64,000 nt of DNA. Origin: a virus. The stretch is taken from the IMG/VR virus record IMGVR_UViG_3300020198_000002, positions 52,602 through 116,601 of that record. One strand, given 5' to 3'. The translations under genes were made by a program, and so were the position numbers. Below, piece after piece: positions 6,712-15,570 of the stretch. The notes under the pieces were generated by a model. The model was not told the DNA's origin and ran no database searches. It saw only the letters and a list, made by a program, of their open reading frames with translations. The number at the start of each line of letters is the position of its first letter. The first letter of the stretch is position 1.

Positions 6712-8990
6712 TGCCATTAAATCCTTTTTTCCTACAAGGTTCACAGAGCGAACAGAGATTAGTACAAGATCTCGTCAACGAACATTTAAAAATGTTTGGA
6801 CAGGATATTCTGTATTTGCCAAGAAAAATTATAAATGAAAAGACTATTATAAAAGAAATTGCTGATTCGAAATTTGATGATAGTTATAGAATAGAAGCAT
6901 ACCTAGAAAACTATGATGGTTACGGAGACTCTCCAGATTTTCTCACAAAGTTTGGTGTAAGAGTTGCAGAAGAAATTACCCTCATACTTTCTAAAGAAAG
7001 ATATGATGATTTCATTACTCCATTTTTAAGACTCTATCCAGAAGGAACTTTCAAATTAACAAATAGACCAGCAGAAGGAGATTTGATTTACTTCCCACTC
7101 GATAATGCCTTATTTGAAGTTAAGTTTGTTCAATATGCAGTTCCTTTTTATCAGTTGAACGATTTGTATATGTATCAACTCAAGTGTGAGTTGTTTGAGT
7201 TTGAAAACGAAGTCATTGATATTCCAGATTCTGAAACTGGGACGAATGGCGAATCAATTATTGAACCAATTGGTGGTGCTGGCACGGCAATGATTGTGAA
7301 CTTTGTTGGTTCTGGTGCAAGTTCAGCAACCGCTAACATTTCCTATGCATCTACAATTCAAGGAGTAAAATCTGTACAATACATTGATTTAATTAATGAT
7401 GGTGCAAATTATATTTCTGCTCCAATAATTACTATAAGTAGGCCAGAAATTGGTAGATCTGCTGTTGCAATAGCTGGAATTGATACTGGAAGCGTATCTT
7501 CAATTACACTCATGGACTCGGGGTATAATTATACCAATATTCCATCAATTACTTTTACTCCTCCCAATAGACCAATATCTGCTCAATTAAAATTTGGAAA
7601 TAATACATTACATCATAGTAATTTTTCAATGGTAGAAAATTCTACTTTTAATTTTCCTTCGAATATTGATGCTAGGAATGGAAGAGTAGTTATTAGTTTT
7701 TGGATTTATCCAACTATTTTAGACCCAGACCCATCATACGGTGGATCTATACTTTGGTCTAATACTTTAAAAGTATATCATCTCCCAGACGGCAAAATTA
7801 GATTCTCATCAGCACAAGCAACTGCGGGAACAAATAATACATTAAATTTAAATCAATGGAATTTTGTAAGAATAGTACAATATCAAAACCAAGCGAGTAT
7901 TTCTTTAAATGGAACTGTACATGGACCATTTTCAAATTACAATCCGATTCCATTCCCAGGACATAAACCTTTATACATTGGATCCGATGCACAAGGAAGT
8001 AGTGTTTCAGTTTATCCAACCAGAGGGTTTGTGGGATACTTTGATCATTTAACTATCAATGTAACTTCCGATAATAATTTTAGGTCTGTTGTTGCTTCAC
8101 AAATACCAACGTCAACAACTGAACAAGAGGTTGACTCATACACAGGAACTTCTGCTCAATATGTAAGGCCATTTAATAATTTACATCCAGTGGCTACAGC
8201 TACTTTAGGTTTAGATAACAAAGTATCAGGTATTACTTTAAATAGTCCAGGATATGGGTATCTAAATCCACCAAATATAATTCTAACTCCTCCAGTTTCT
8301 GGTAGACAAGCAACAGCAGTTGCAATAATGACCAGTAGAACTGGTGTTCCAAAGTTAGCAATTGATCGAATACTTTTGGTCGATCCAGGAGTTGGATATG
8401 ATAATCCTCCTACAGTAACCATAACTAGTGGAAACGGATCTGGAGCCATTGCAACAGCAGTTATTAACCGAGGTGTAATGGGCCCTGTTGCAATAACAAC
8501 TGGTGGAGTTGGATATTCTACGATTCCGAATGTTTATGTTGATCGTACTTTCATACCATCTGGAGTAGGCATTTCATCAAATATTAGGAATGTATCAGCC
8601 GAAGCAATTATTAATTCAGCTGGTACGGTAACTCAAGTTAGATATGTAAATGCGGGAACTGGATATAGTTCTATTCCAAATATTACTTTTGATCCCGTAC
8701 AAGATCCATCTTTTGGTAATTTTACTTTTAACGAAAAGGTAAAAGGATTGCAAAGCAACACAGAAGCATATGTTAAATCGTGGGACTTTAAAAACAGAAC
8801 TCTGTCACTATCTTCTCCAAATGGAAAATTTATTATTGGAGAAACTATCGTTGGGATCGGTGCAAGTTACACGATATCAGAAATAGATTTCCAAGATTCG
8901 AGTTTTGGTTATGGGGAAAATGATACTATTGAAGAGGAAGCAGATGATATTTTAGATTTCTCCGAGAGAAACCCATTCGGTGAGTTCTAA
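6711..8990 (+). CDS. gp14: gp14 neck protein with large LamG-containing insertion
   Basis: This 759-residue protein is about three times the T4 gp14 length (256). Residues 1-165 are a normal gp14 N-terminus (NPFFLQGSQSEQRLVQDLV, then an FDVKF-like FEVKFVQYAVPFYQ). The last 40 residues (EEEADDILDFSERNPFGEF) are the conserved gp14 C-terminus. Between them lie six copies of a roughly 24-residue glycine-tyrosine-proline repeat (pattern I-x-L-x-x-x-G-x-x-Y-x-x-x-P-x-I-T), interrupted at residues 292-450 by a concanavalin/LamG-like beta-sandwich with VISFWIYP, LNQWNFVRI and PLYIGSD signatures. The insertion probably decorates the virion neck and could bind glycans. A glycine/serine-rich, uninterrupted reading frame argues against a frameshift artefact. 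Confidence 0.85.
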   Translation: MPLNPFFLQGSQSEQRLVQDLVNEHLKMFGQDILYLPRKIINEKTIIKEIADSKFDDSYRIEAYLENYDGYGDSPDFLTKFGVRVAEEITLILSKERYDDFITPFLRLYPEGTFKLTNRPAEGDLIYFPLDNALFEVKFVQYAVPFYQLNDLYMYQLKCELFEFENEVIDIPDSETGTNGESIIEPIGGAGTAMIVNFVGSGASSATANISYASTIQGVKSVQYIDLINDGANYISAPIITISRPEIGRSAVAIAGIDTGSVSSITLMDSGYNYTNIPSITFTPPNRPISAQLKFGNNTLHHSNFSMVENSTFNFPSNIDARNGRVVISFWIYPTILDPDPSYGGSILWSNTLKVYHLPDGKIRFSSAQATAGTNNTLNLNQWNFVRIVQYQNQASISLNGTVHGPFSNYNPIPFPGHKPLYIGSDAQGSSVSVYPTRGFVGYFDHLTINVTSDNNFRSVVASQIPTSTTEQEVDSYTGTSAQYVRPFNNLHPVATATLGLDNKVSGITLNSPGYGYLNPPNIILTPPVSGRQATAVAIMTSRTGVPKLAIDRILLVDPGVGYDNPPTVTITSGNGSGAIATAVINRGVMGPVAITTGGVGYSTIPNVYVDRTFIPSGVGISSNIRNVSAEAIINSAGTVTQVRYVNAGTGYSSIPNITFDPVQDPSFGNFTFNEKVKGLQSNTEAYVKSWDFKNRTLSLSSPNGKFIIGETIVGIGASYTISEIDFQDSSFGYGENDTIEEEADDILDFSERNPFGEF

Positions 8991-8993
8991 ATA
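8987..8993 (+). promoter_or_regulatory. Late promoter variant (CTAAATA) for gp15
   Basis: CTAAATA, a one-base variant of ATAAATA, overlaps the gp14 stop codon and lies 20 bp before the gp15 start. Weaker match than the other late promoters here. Confidence 0.45.
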
Positions 8994-9012
8994 ACTAATA
9001 AACAGTCTCATT

Positions 9013-10074
9013 ATGTTATCAAATCAATATTACCACGAAATAATAAGAAAAACCATCATCGCTTTTGGTACATTATTCAATAATATTGAAATTGCATCGA
9101 AGAATGAACAGGGAGATATAATCAAACAACTGAGAGTTCCTATTGCATATGGACCTACTCAGAAATTTTTGGCTAGACTTGAAGCAAGAAATAATATAAA
9201 AGGACCTGGGCCCGCAAAAGTAGCAATTACATTACCAAGAATGTCATTCGAAATGACAGGCATTCAATATGATCCCTCAAGAAAGATAAGTACCCTACAA
9301 AGTTTTAATTCAATAACAAAAACTGGCAAACTAGTGAAAAATTTTATGCCAGTTCCATATAATATTTCAATGCAGTTGAATATCCTTACGAAGTTAAATG
9401 ATGATGCATTACAAATATTAGAACAAATACTTCCATACTTTCAGCCAAACTTTACACTAACTGTAGATTTGGTTAATACCTTAGGTGAAAAAAGAGATAT
9501 TCCAGTTACTATAGAAAACATAAGTTTTGATGATAACTACGAGGATGATTTCACAAGTAGAAGAAATTTGACTTATACTATAAACTTCCTATGTAAGACA
9601 TATCTATTTGGTCCTACAGTAAATAATTCAACTGGACTTATCAAAAAAGTTCAAATTGATTATCACGGAAATACACAAAATCTAAAAAATTCATCTAGAC
9701 AATTAAGATATACAGCTGTTCCTACTGCAGCTAAAGATTATGATTCTGATAATCAAGCTGTTCTTGCAGAACTTTTAAATGAGTCTGTTACCGAGTTTAA
9801 TGTAAGTATAACAGGAACTCTTCTTTACAATATGTTTATTCAAATTGATGATGAAGTAATGAAAATTAAAAATATAGAAGGTAATACTTTAACGGTACTT
9901 AGAGGTCAAAATGGCACAAGAATGGTTCCACATGATGTTGGAACAATAATTCATAGTCTAACGGAAGCCGATAATAATTTAATTGAGATCGATGATGATT
10001 TTGGATTCTCGGAAACTATAGAAGAATTTGGTGATGGAAGATTATATAGTACAACAAAAAGGACTGATGTATGA
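9013..10074 (+). CDS. gp15: gp15 tail sheath stabiliser and completion protein
   Basis: A 353-residue homologue of T4 gp15 (272 residues). Segments such as RVPIAYGPTQKFLARLE, ILTKLNDDALQILEQILPYFQPNF and FTSRRNLTYTINF follow T4 gp15 closely. gp15 caps the finished tail and attaches it to the neck. The C-terminal 100 residues are extra relative to T4 and contain a beta-rich module (IQIDDEVMKI, LTVLRGQNGT) ending in an acidic tail. The 3 prime end overlaps gp16 by 4 nt. Gene order gp14-gp15-gp16 agrees with T4. Confidence 0.9.
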   Translation: MLSNQYYHEIIRKTIIAFGTLFNNIEIASKNEQGDIIKQLRVPIAYGPTQKFLARLEARNNIKGPGPAKVAITLPRMSFEMTGIQYDPSRKISTLQSFNSITKTGKLVKNFMPVPYNISMQLNILTKLNDDALQILEQILPYFQPNFTLTVDLVNTLGEKRDIPVTIENISFDDNYEDDFTSRRNLTYTINFLCKTYLFGPTVNNSTGLIKKVQIDYHGNTQNLKNSSRQLRYTAVPTAAKDYDSDNQAVLAELLNESVTEFNVSITGTLLYNMFIQIDDEVMKIKNIEGNTLTVLRGQNGTRMVPHDVGTIIHSLTEADNNLIEIDDDFGFSETIEEFGDGRLYSTTKRTDV

Positions 10075-10493
10075 ATACTGATTTTGATGAGATAAACAAA
10101 TCTTTAGATATTGAATCTACTTCAGTGTCTAAAGATATTGTGAGATCTAAAAAATCACCCATTACAAAACAAGACAAATCAGAACCAGAAGCTGATTATG
10201 AATATACAAGGGCTCAACTTTACTCGTTAATCGAAAAGGGACAGGAAGCAATCGATGGAATTTTGGAAGTTTCTCAAGCAAGTGATTCTCCACGAGCATA
10301 TGAAGTTGCAGGTCAACTAATTAAAAGTGTTGCAGACACTGCAGATAAACTAATTGATCTACAACAAAAAATGAAAGATTTAAGTAAAGATGATTCTAAA
10401 GGACCAGCAAATATAACAAATAATGCTCTATTCATTGGATCTACTCACGATTTGCAAAAATTTTTAAAGGCTCAAAACAGTGAAAAGAAATAA
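10071..10493 (+). CDS. gp16: gp16 small terminase subunit
   Basis: A 140-residue homologue of T4 gp16 (164 residues). The conserved core is visible: DYEYTRAQLYSLIEKGQEAI, SPRAYEVAGQLIKSVAD, and the C-terminal NNALFIGSTHDLQKFLK. It forms a ring that regulates gp17 during packaging of concatemeric DNA. The N-terminal 45 residues are charged and low in complexity, with no recognisable helix-turn-helix. It overlaps gp15 by 4 nt and a small gene at its 3 prime end by 14 nt. Confidence 0.9.
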   Translation: MNTDFDEINKSLDIESTSVSKDIVRSKKSPITKQDKSEPEADYEYTRAQLYSLIEKGQEAIDGILEVSQASDSPRAYEVAGQLIKSVADTADKLIDLQQKMKDLSKDDSKGPANITNNALFIGSTHDLQKFLKAQNSEKK

Positions 10494-10647
10494 TGTGAAT
10501 CCCAAAAAAGAATGGGAAAAGACTTTGGGATCAATGTTAAATAATAAAAATACTTTTGTTCCCCAAAAGTTAACAGCAAAACAACTCCAAAAAGATAGTC
10601 CATTGCGTATGATAATGTATTATCTCAATAGTAAATTGAAAAAATAA
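10480..10647 (+). CDS. Small basic protein between gp16 and gp17
   Basis: A 55-codon gene that fills the 156 nt gap between gp16 and gp17. The GTG at 10480 overlaps the gp16 3 prime end and has an AAAGG ribosome site (10466-10470) at good spacing; a second in-frame GTG at 10495 is possible. The product is basic, with KKEWEKTLGSML and a C-terminal SPLRMIMYYLNSKLKK helix, and it ends 2 nt before the gp17 start. I do not recognise the family. Its tight packing between the two terminase genes suggests a packaging accessory role, but that is only context. Confidence 0.55.
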   Translation: MKRNNVNPKKEWEKTLGSMLNNKNTFVPQKLTAKQLQKDSPLRMIMYYLNSKLKK

Positions 10648-10649
10648 TT

Positions 10650-12302
10650 ATGGCTGATAAAAGTTTATATCTTGGTAATCCGAATCTAAAAAGAACTAAT
10701 GTTGCCATTCAATTTACCCAAGATCAGATTCAAGAATATTTGAAATGTAAAAGTGATCCAGTTTATTTTGCACAAAATTATGTAAAAATTATTAATCTCG
10801 ATCATGGATTGGTTTCATTTGACATGTATCCATTCCAAGAGAAGTTAGTAAAAAATTTCCATCATAGTAGATTTAATATATGTAAGATGCCTAGACAGTC
10901 GGGAAAATCCACGACAGTCGTTTCTTACTTATTACATTATGCTCTCTTTAATGACAGTGTAAATATTGGTATTCTTGCAAACAAGGCTCAAACTGCAAGA
11001 GAACTCTTACAGAGATTACAAACTGCATATGAGGCATTACCCGACTGGATGCAACAGGGGGTTGCTGTGTGGAATAGGGGTTCCGTAGAGTTAGAAAACA
11101 AATCCAAAATCATTGCTGCTTCCACATCAGCATCTGCTGTCCGAGGAATGTCATTCAATATCATTTTTCTAGATGAATTTGCGTTCATTCCAAATCACAT
11201 TGCTGATGATTTCTTTAGTTCAGTATACCCCACAATTTCATCTGGTACATCTACAAAAGTAATTATTGTTTCTACCCCCAAGGGTATGAATCATTTCTAT
11301 CGTTTATGGCATGATGCAGAACTTGGTAGAAATGAATATGTGACTACAGAAGTTCATTGGTCTGAGGTTCCTGGTAGAGATGAGGCGTGGAAGGAACAAA
11401 CTATTAAGAATACATCTGAGTCTCAATTTAGAGTAGAATTTGAATGCGAATTTCTAGGATCTGTTGATACTTTGATTGCGCCTTCTAAACTAAAGTCGAT
11501 GGTTTATGATGAGCCACTAGCAAAAAATAATGGAACGGAAATTTATTCTCATGCAGAAAAAAATCATAACTATGTAATCACAGTTGATGTTGCTAGAGGA
11601 GTAGAAAAAGATTACTCCGCATTTATAATATTTGATGTGACTTCATTTCCATACAAAGTTGTAGGAAAATATAAGAATAATCAGATCAAACCAATGTTAT
11701 TTCCAAGCGTAATTCATGAATTTGCTAGAGCTTACAATCAAGCTTACGTGTTATGCGAGGTTAATGATATTGGAGATCAGGTAGCTTCCATCTTACAGTT
11801 TGATTTGGAATACGAAAATCTTCTCATGTGTTCTATGAGAGGACGAGCTGGTCAAATTGTAGGAACGGGATTTTCTGGTAAGAAGACCCAATTGGGTGTA
11901 AAGATGTCCAAAACTGTCAAAAAAATTGGATCTATAAATCTAAAAACTTTAATTGAGTCTGACAAACTAATAATATGTGACTATGATATTATTGCAGAAC
12001 TTACGACCTTTGTTCAAAAAAATCAGTCTTTTGAAGCTGAGGAAGGATGTAATGATGATTTAGCAATGTGTCTAGTAATCTTTGCTTGGTTAGTTGCACA
12101 AGATTACTTCAAAGAAATGACGGAAGATGATATTCGCAAGAGGATATATGAAGAACAAAAAAATCAAATCGAACAGGATATTGCTCCATTTGGATTTTTA
12201 AGTGATGGATTGTCTGAAGAACAAAGTTTTGTTGATATTAATGGTGATCGATGGCATCTTGACGAATATGGAGACATGTCCTATATGTGGGAGTATCATT
12301 AG
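10650..12302 (+). CDS. gp17: gp17 large terminase subunit (packaging ATPase and nuclease)
   Basis: A 550-residue terminase (T4 gp17 610). The N-terminal ATPase has a Walker A-type PRQSGKST (residues 81-88) and a Walker B IIFLDEFAF around residue 173. The C-terminal RNaseH-fold nuclease starts near VITVDVARGVEKDYSAF (first catalytic aspartate about 313) and continues to CNDDLAMCLV. It powers DNA translocation into the prohead and makes the headful cut. It starts at ATG 10650 directly after the small gene. No intron or intein is visible, the frame being continuous. Confidence 0.95.
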   Translation: MADKSLYLGNPNLKRTNVAIQFTQDQIQEYLKCKSDPVYFAQNYVKIINLDHGLVSFDMYPFQEKLVKNFHHSRFNICKMPRQSGKSTTVVSYLLHYALFNDSVNIGILANKAQTARELLQRLQTAYEALPDWMQQGVAVWNRGSVELENKSKIIAASTSASAVRGMSFNIIFLDEFAFIPNHIADDFFSSVYPTISSGTSTKVIIVSTPKGMNHFYRLWHDAELGRNEYVTTEVHWSEVPGRDEAWKEQTIKNTSESQFRVEFECEFLGSVDTLIAPSKLKSMVYDEPLAKNNGTEIYSHAEKNHNYVITVDVARGVEKDYSAFIIFDVTSFPYKVVGKYKNNQIKPMLFPSVIHEFARAYNQAYVLCEVNDIGDQVASILQFDLEYENLLMCSMRGRAGQIVGTGFSGKKTQLGVKMSKTVKKIGSINLKTLIESDKLIICDYDIIAELTTFVQKNQSFEAEEGCNDDLAMCLVIFAWLVAQDYFKEMTEDDIRKRIYEEQKNQIEQDIAPFGFLSDGLSEEQSFVDINGDRWHLDEYGDMSYMWEYH

Positions 12303-12317
12303 TAAGAAGTAGCAATT

Positions 12318-12325
12318 TATAAATA
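12318..12325 (+). promoter_or_regulatory. Late promoter (TATAAATA) for gp18
   Basis: A perfect TATAAATA 39 bp upstream of the gp18 start, in the 61 bp gap after gp17. Confidence 0.8.
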
Positions 12326-12363
12326 AGTTTAGGGAAAAATGAACTTCTTTAAGGGGCACTCAC

Positions 12364-14775
12364 ATGGCGTTAAATTTAGTATCACCAGGCGTCAAAGTAC
12401 GAGAAGTTGACTTAACTATTGGTAGAATTGATGATATTAGTGATCAAGTAGGTGTTATTGCTGGTCCTTTTGCAAGAGGTCCAGTTAATGTACCAGTCCT
12501 GGTGGAGACTGAACAAGATTTACTCAATCGTTTCGGAAAACCATATTCAGCTGATGATCAATATGAGTATTGGTACACTGCTTCTTCCTACCTATCATAT
12601 GGCGGTGTTCTAAGAGTAATTAGATCAGATGGACCAACACTATCGAACGCTAACTCGCCCGTCGGTGTTGCAGTTACAACTTTGAAAATTGCCTCTAGTG
12701 AGGATTATATCAATAACCACACCACGGATTCTGATTGGTACTACGCAGCCAGAAATCCTGGGTCATGGGCAAATGACCTTAAAGTCTGTGTAATTGATGC
12801 CCTTGCTGACCAGAGACTTGCAATTGGAACTGATGGTCTTGTAGTTGGATGGGCAATAACTGCTGGATTTTCTACTAATTTTGCAAATTCCGATGGCACT
12901 GTTGGTGTTTCTACTGGTTTTGTTAAAGGAGTAATCACAAAAGTTAACGCTGATAGTGTAGACGTAAAGATTGTTTCTAAGTACATAAACAGGACTGCAG
13001 AGTGGGTAAGTATTAACTATGAGGAAGGCAGTGGAATTAATGCTTTCCAAGGTTATGATACTAAATTTACTATTGGTCTCGGAACAGATCTGGGAAATCA
13101 TCAAAATAGATATAGAATTTTCAATGCAAGTGGAGCAGAACAAAGAATAGAAAGATATAGATTTACTGCTACGGTTGGTGCTGGTTCAACTATAGTTGCC
13201 CTTGATAGTTTGGATGGCAGATATATTGGACCTGGTGATCAATTAAAATCACTAAATGGTACATATACTACTGAGGTCATTGGATTCTCCACAGGAACTA
13301 CGCCGGCTGTAATCGTAAATAGTGCAGCCCCAGTTGCATTTGCAAATACTAGTTTCATTGTAAAAACTGGAATTGGCTCTGGACTTCTACTTTCCAACGT
13401 AAATACAGCGGTCGATTGGTATAATCAACAAACATTGGGACTTACCAATACAACAGTATATTGGAAAAATATTGCACCAAAACCAGCGACATCTGCATAT
13501 GCATCAGAAAGAAATGGAAATCATGATGAATTCCATGTTGTAGTTGTGGATGATACTGGAAATGTAACTGGAACTTCTGGTAATATTGTCGAGAAGTGGA
13601 CTGGATTGTCCAAGGCTCGTGATGCAAAGATATCGCCATCTACTGCAGTTTACTATAAAGATTATGTTGCAAATGGCTCAAATTATATCTTTGCTGGACA
13701 CCCAGAAACTGGTGTTGGACTTAAGTTCACTAGTCTAGGTGGATATACTGTAGATTCCACTGGCGCGTGGGGTGGTCAAGCTCAAAATACAACTTTCAAT
13801 GCAATTGGTTCGAAGGTTTATACGTTAGGTAGTGGTAACGACTATACGGGGGTTAAGGAAACATTTAGTGTTGATCTTGGTGAACTTATCACTTCATACT
13901 CAGTTGTTGAGAATCCTGCAGAATATTCCATAAATTTCCTCATCCAAGGTCCATCTGGAGGGGCTTCTATATTTGAATCGCAGGCAAAGGCAATCAAGCT
14001 GATGCAAATTGCTCAGACAAGAAAAGATTGTATTGCTTGTATCTCGCCACATAAATCTGGTGTTGTTGGAGTTGTAAATTCCGATCAACAAACAAACGCA
14101 ATCATTACATTCTTTGATGCTCTGCCTTCTAATTCATACTCAGTATTTGATAGTGGATATAAGTACATGTATGATAGATTCAATAACACATTTAGATATG
14201 TTCCACTGAATGGAGATATAGCTGGATTGATGGCAAGAACGTCTATCAATGCATACCCTTGGTATTCCCCTGCAGGTTCTGGAAGGGGTGCTATTAACAA
14301 TGCAGTTAAACTTGCATATAATCCATCTCCAGCGCAGAGAGATCTCTTATATCCCAAGAGAATTAATCCAGTTATTTTCTCTCCTGGCGCAGGTGTTGTT
14401 CTATTTGGGGATAAGACCGCACTTAAAGAATCATCTGCATTCGATAGAATCAATGTTCGTCGTCTATTCCTGACTATTGAACAGACAATTGAAAGAGCAG
14501 CGAAAGCTCAACTCTTCGAATTTAATGATGTTCTTACAAGAACTAACTTCCTTAATATTGTTGAACCATATCTACGTGATGTAAAGGCTAAGAGAGGTAT
14601 TACCGATTTCATCGTTATATGCGATGAAACCAATAACACCCCAACGGTTATTGATGCTAACCAATTTAGAGCAGACATCTTCGTTAAGCCAGCAAGATCT
14701 ATTAACTTTATTGGTCTAACTTTTGTTGCTACCAGAACTGGTGTTAGCTTCGATGAAGTCATCGGTGCAGTCTAA
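12364..14775 (+). CDS. gp18: gp18 contractile tail sheath protein
   Basis: An 803-residue sheath subunit, longer than T4 gp18 (659). The N-terminus SPGVKVREVDLTIGRIDDIS is the typical sheath handshake strand start, and the C-terminal third carries the conserved sheath core (RINPVIFSPGAGVVLFGDKTAL, FDRINVRRLFLTIEQTIE, FEFNDVLTRTNFLNIVEPYLRDVK). The middle part is variable and glycine/threonine rich and probably forms exposed domains. It has a late promoter and an own transcript start upstream; gp19 follows after 35 nt. Confidence 0.95.
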   Translation: MALNLVSPGVKVREVDLTIGRIDDISDQVGVIAGPFARGPVNVPVLVETEQDLLNRFGKPYSADDQYEYWYTASSYLSYGGVLRVIRSDGPTLSNANSPVGVAVTTLKIASSEDYINNHTTDSDWYYAARNPGSWANDLKVCVIDALADQRLAIGTDGLVVGWAITAGFSTNFANSDGTVGVSTGFVKGVITKVNADSVDVKIVSKYINRTAEWVSINYEEGSGINAFQGYDTKFTIGLGTDLGNHQNRYRIFNASGAEQRIERYRFTATVGAGSTIVALDSLDGRYIGPGDQLKSLNGTYTTEVIGFSTGTTPAVIVNSAAPVAFANTSFIVKTGIGSGLLLSNVNTAVDWYNQQTLGLTNTTVYWKNIAPKPATSAYASERNGNHDEFHVVVVDDTGNVTGTSGNIVEKWTGLSKARDAKISPSTAVYYKDYVANGSNYIFAGHPETGVGLKFTSLGGYTVDSTGAWGGQAQNTTFNAIGSKVYTLGSGNDYTGVKETFSVDLGELITSYSVVENPAEYSINFLIQGPSGGASIFESQAKAIKLMQIAQTRKDCIACISPHKSGVVGVVNSDQQTNAIITFFDALPSNSYSVFDSGYKYMYDRFNNTFRYVPLNGDIAGLMARTSINAYPWYSPAGSGRGAINNAVKLAYNPSPAQRDLLYPKRINPVIFSPGAGVVLFGDKTALKESSAFDRINVRRLFLTIEQTIERAAKAQLFEFNDVLTRTNFLNIVEPYLRDVKAKRGITDFIVICDETNNTPTVIDANQFRADIFVKPARSINFIGLTFVATRTGVSFDEVIGAV

Positions 14776-14783
14776 TTTTACTA

Positions 14784-14791
14784 AATAAATA
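14784..14791 (+). promoter_or_regulatory. Late promoter (AATAAATA) for gp19
   Basis: AATAAATA about 20 bp before the gp19 ATG, directly after the gp18 stop; AGAGG at 14796 could serve as the ribosome site. Confidence 0.65.
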
Positions 14792-14810
14792 ACGAAGAGG
14801 TACAACCGCT

Positions 14811-15515
14811 ATGCCTATCTCACGACAATCATTCAATCCACCAAAAATAGCTGACAGAACCATTGATGATTTCAAGGCCAAATTGATTGGTGGTGCCGCA
14901 AGACCAAATTTATTTGAAGTTGAACTCAAGTTTCCATCATTTGTTCAAGGTGGAGCTGATGCAGCCATGTTGGACAAATCAAGATTTTTAATAAAATCTG
15001 CAAATTTACCAGCATCAAATATTAATGTTATTGAAGTTCCCTTCAGAGGAAGAAATTTAAAAATTGCTGGAGATAGAACATTTGATATTTGGACAATTAC
15101 TGTTATCAATGACACCGACTTTTCGATCAGAAATGCTTTTGAAAGATGGATGAATGGCATTAACAAACATGATAATGCAACTGGATTTATCAATCCAAGT
15201 CAATATCAATGTGATGCGGTAATTTACCAACTTGGCAGAAATACTAATGCCTCTGCTGCACAGGCTCAACCTGCGGCTGCAGCTCCAATTGCATCCGCTA
15301 GTAACTATCCAGTTCTCAAAAAATATCTTTTCCATGGTGTTTTTCCAACTAATGTTGGAGCAATCGAAATGTCATACGATTCAAGTGATACAATTGAAGA
15401 ATTTACGGTAGATCTTCAAGTTCAGTGGTGGGATGCCCTAGACGAAACAAATAATACCATTCTTTACTCTGAAGAAGAACCCGTAGGAAGAACAGACTCA
15501 CAGCCTTCCTCCTAA
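14811..15515 (+). CDS. gp19: gp19 tail tube protein
   Basis: A 234-residue tube protein, larger than T4 gp19 (163). Recognisable parts are RPNLFEVELKFPSF, the FLIKSANLPASNINVIEVPFRGRNLKIAGDR beta-strand region (split here only for description) and the C-terminal TIEEFTVDLQVQWWD. An alanine/proline-rich insert near residues 145-163 (NTNASAAQAQPAAAAP) precedes a YPVLKKYLFHGVFPTNVG strand and probably loops out from the tube. It builds the inner tube under the gp18 sheath. Own late promoter; next gene gp20 has its own too. Confidence 0.92.
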   Translation: MPISRQSFNPPKIADRTIDDFKAKLIGGAARPNLFEVELKFPSFVQGGADAAMLDKSRFLIKSANLPASNINVIEVPFRGRNLKIAGDRTFDIWTITVINDTDFSIRNAFERWMNGINKHDNATGFINPSQYQCDAVIYQLGRNTNASAAQAQPAAAAPIASASNYPVLKKYLFHGVFPTNVGAIEMSYDSSDTIEEFTVDLQVQWWDALDETNNTILYSEEEPVGRTDSQPSS

Positions 15516-15535
15516 AAGAACTTGATTCAAATTGG

Positions 15536-15543
15536 AATAAATA
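15536..15543 (+). promoter_or_regulatory. Late promoter (AATAAATA) for gp20
   Basis: AATAAATA 28 bp upstream of the gp20 start in the 55 bp gap after gp19. Confidence 0.7.
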
Positions 15544-15570
15544 GTCAAGTATAAGTTAATAACTTGAATA

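Noticed and set aside
12741-14762. Several minus-strand open frames inside gp18
   Set aside because: They are shadows of the strongly coding sheath gene, have no ribosome sites and no recognisable motifs.
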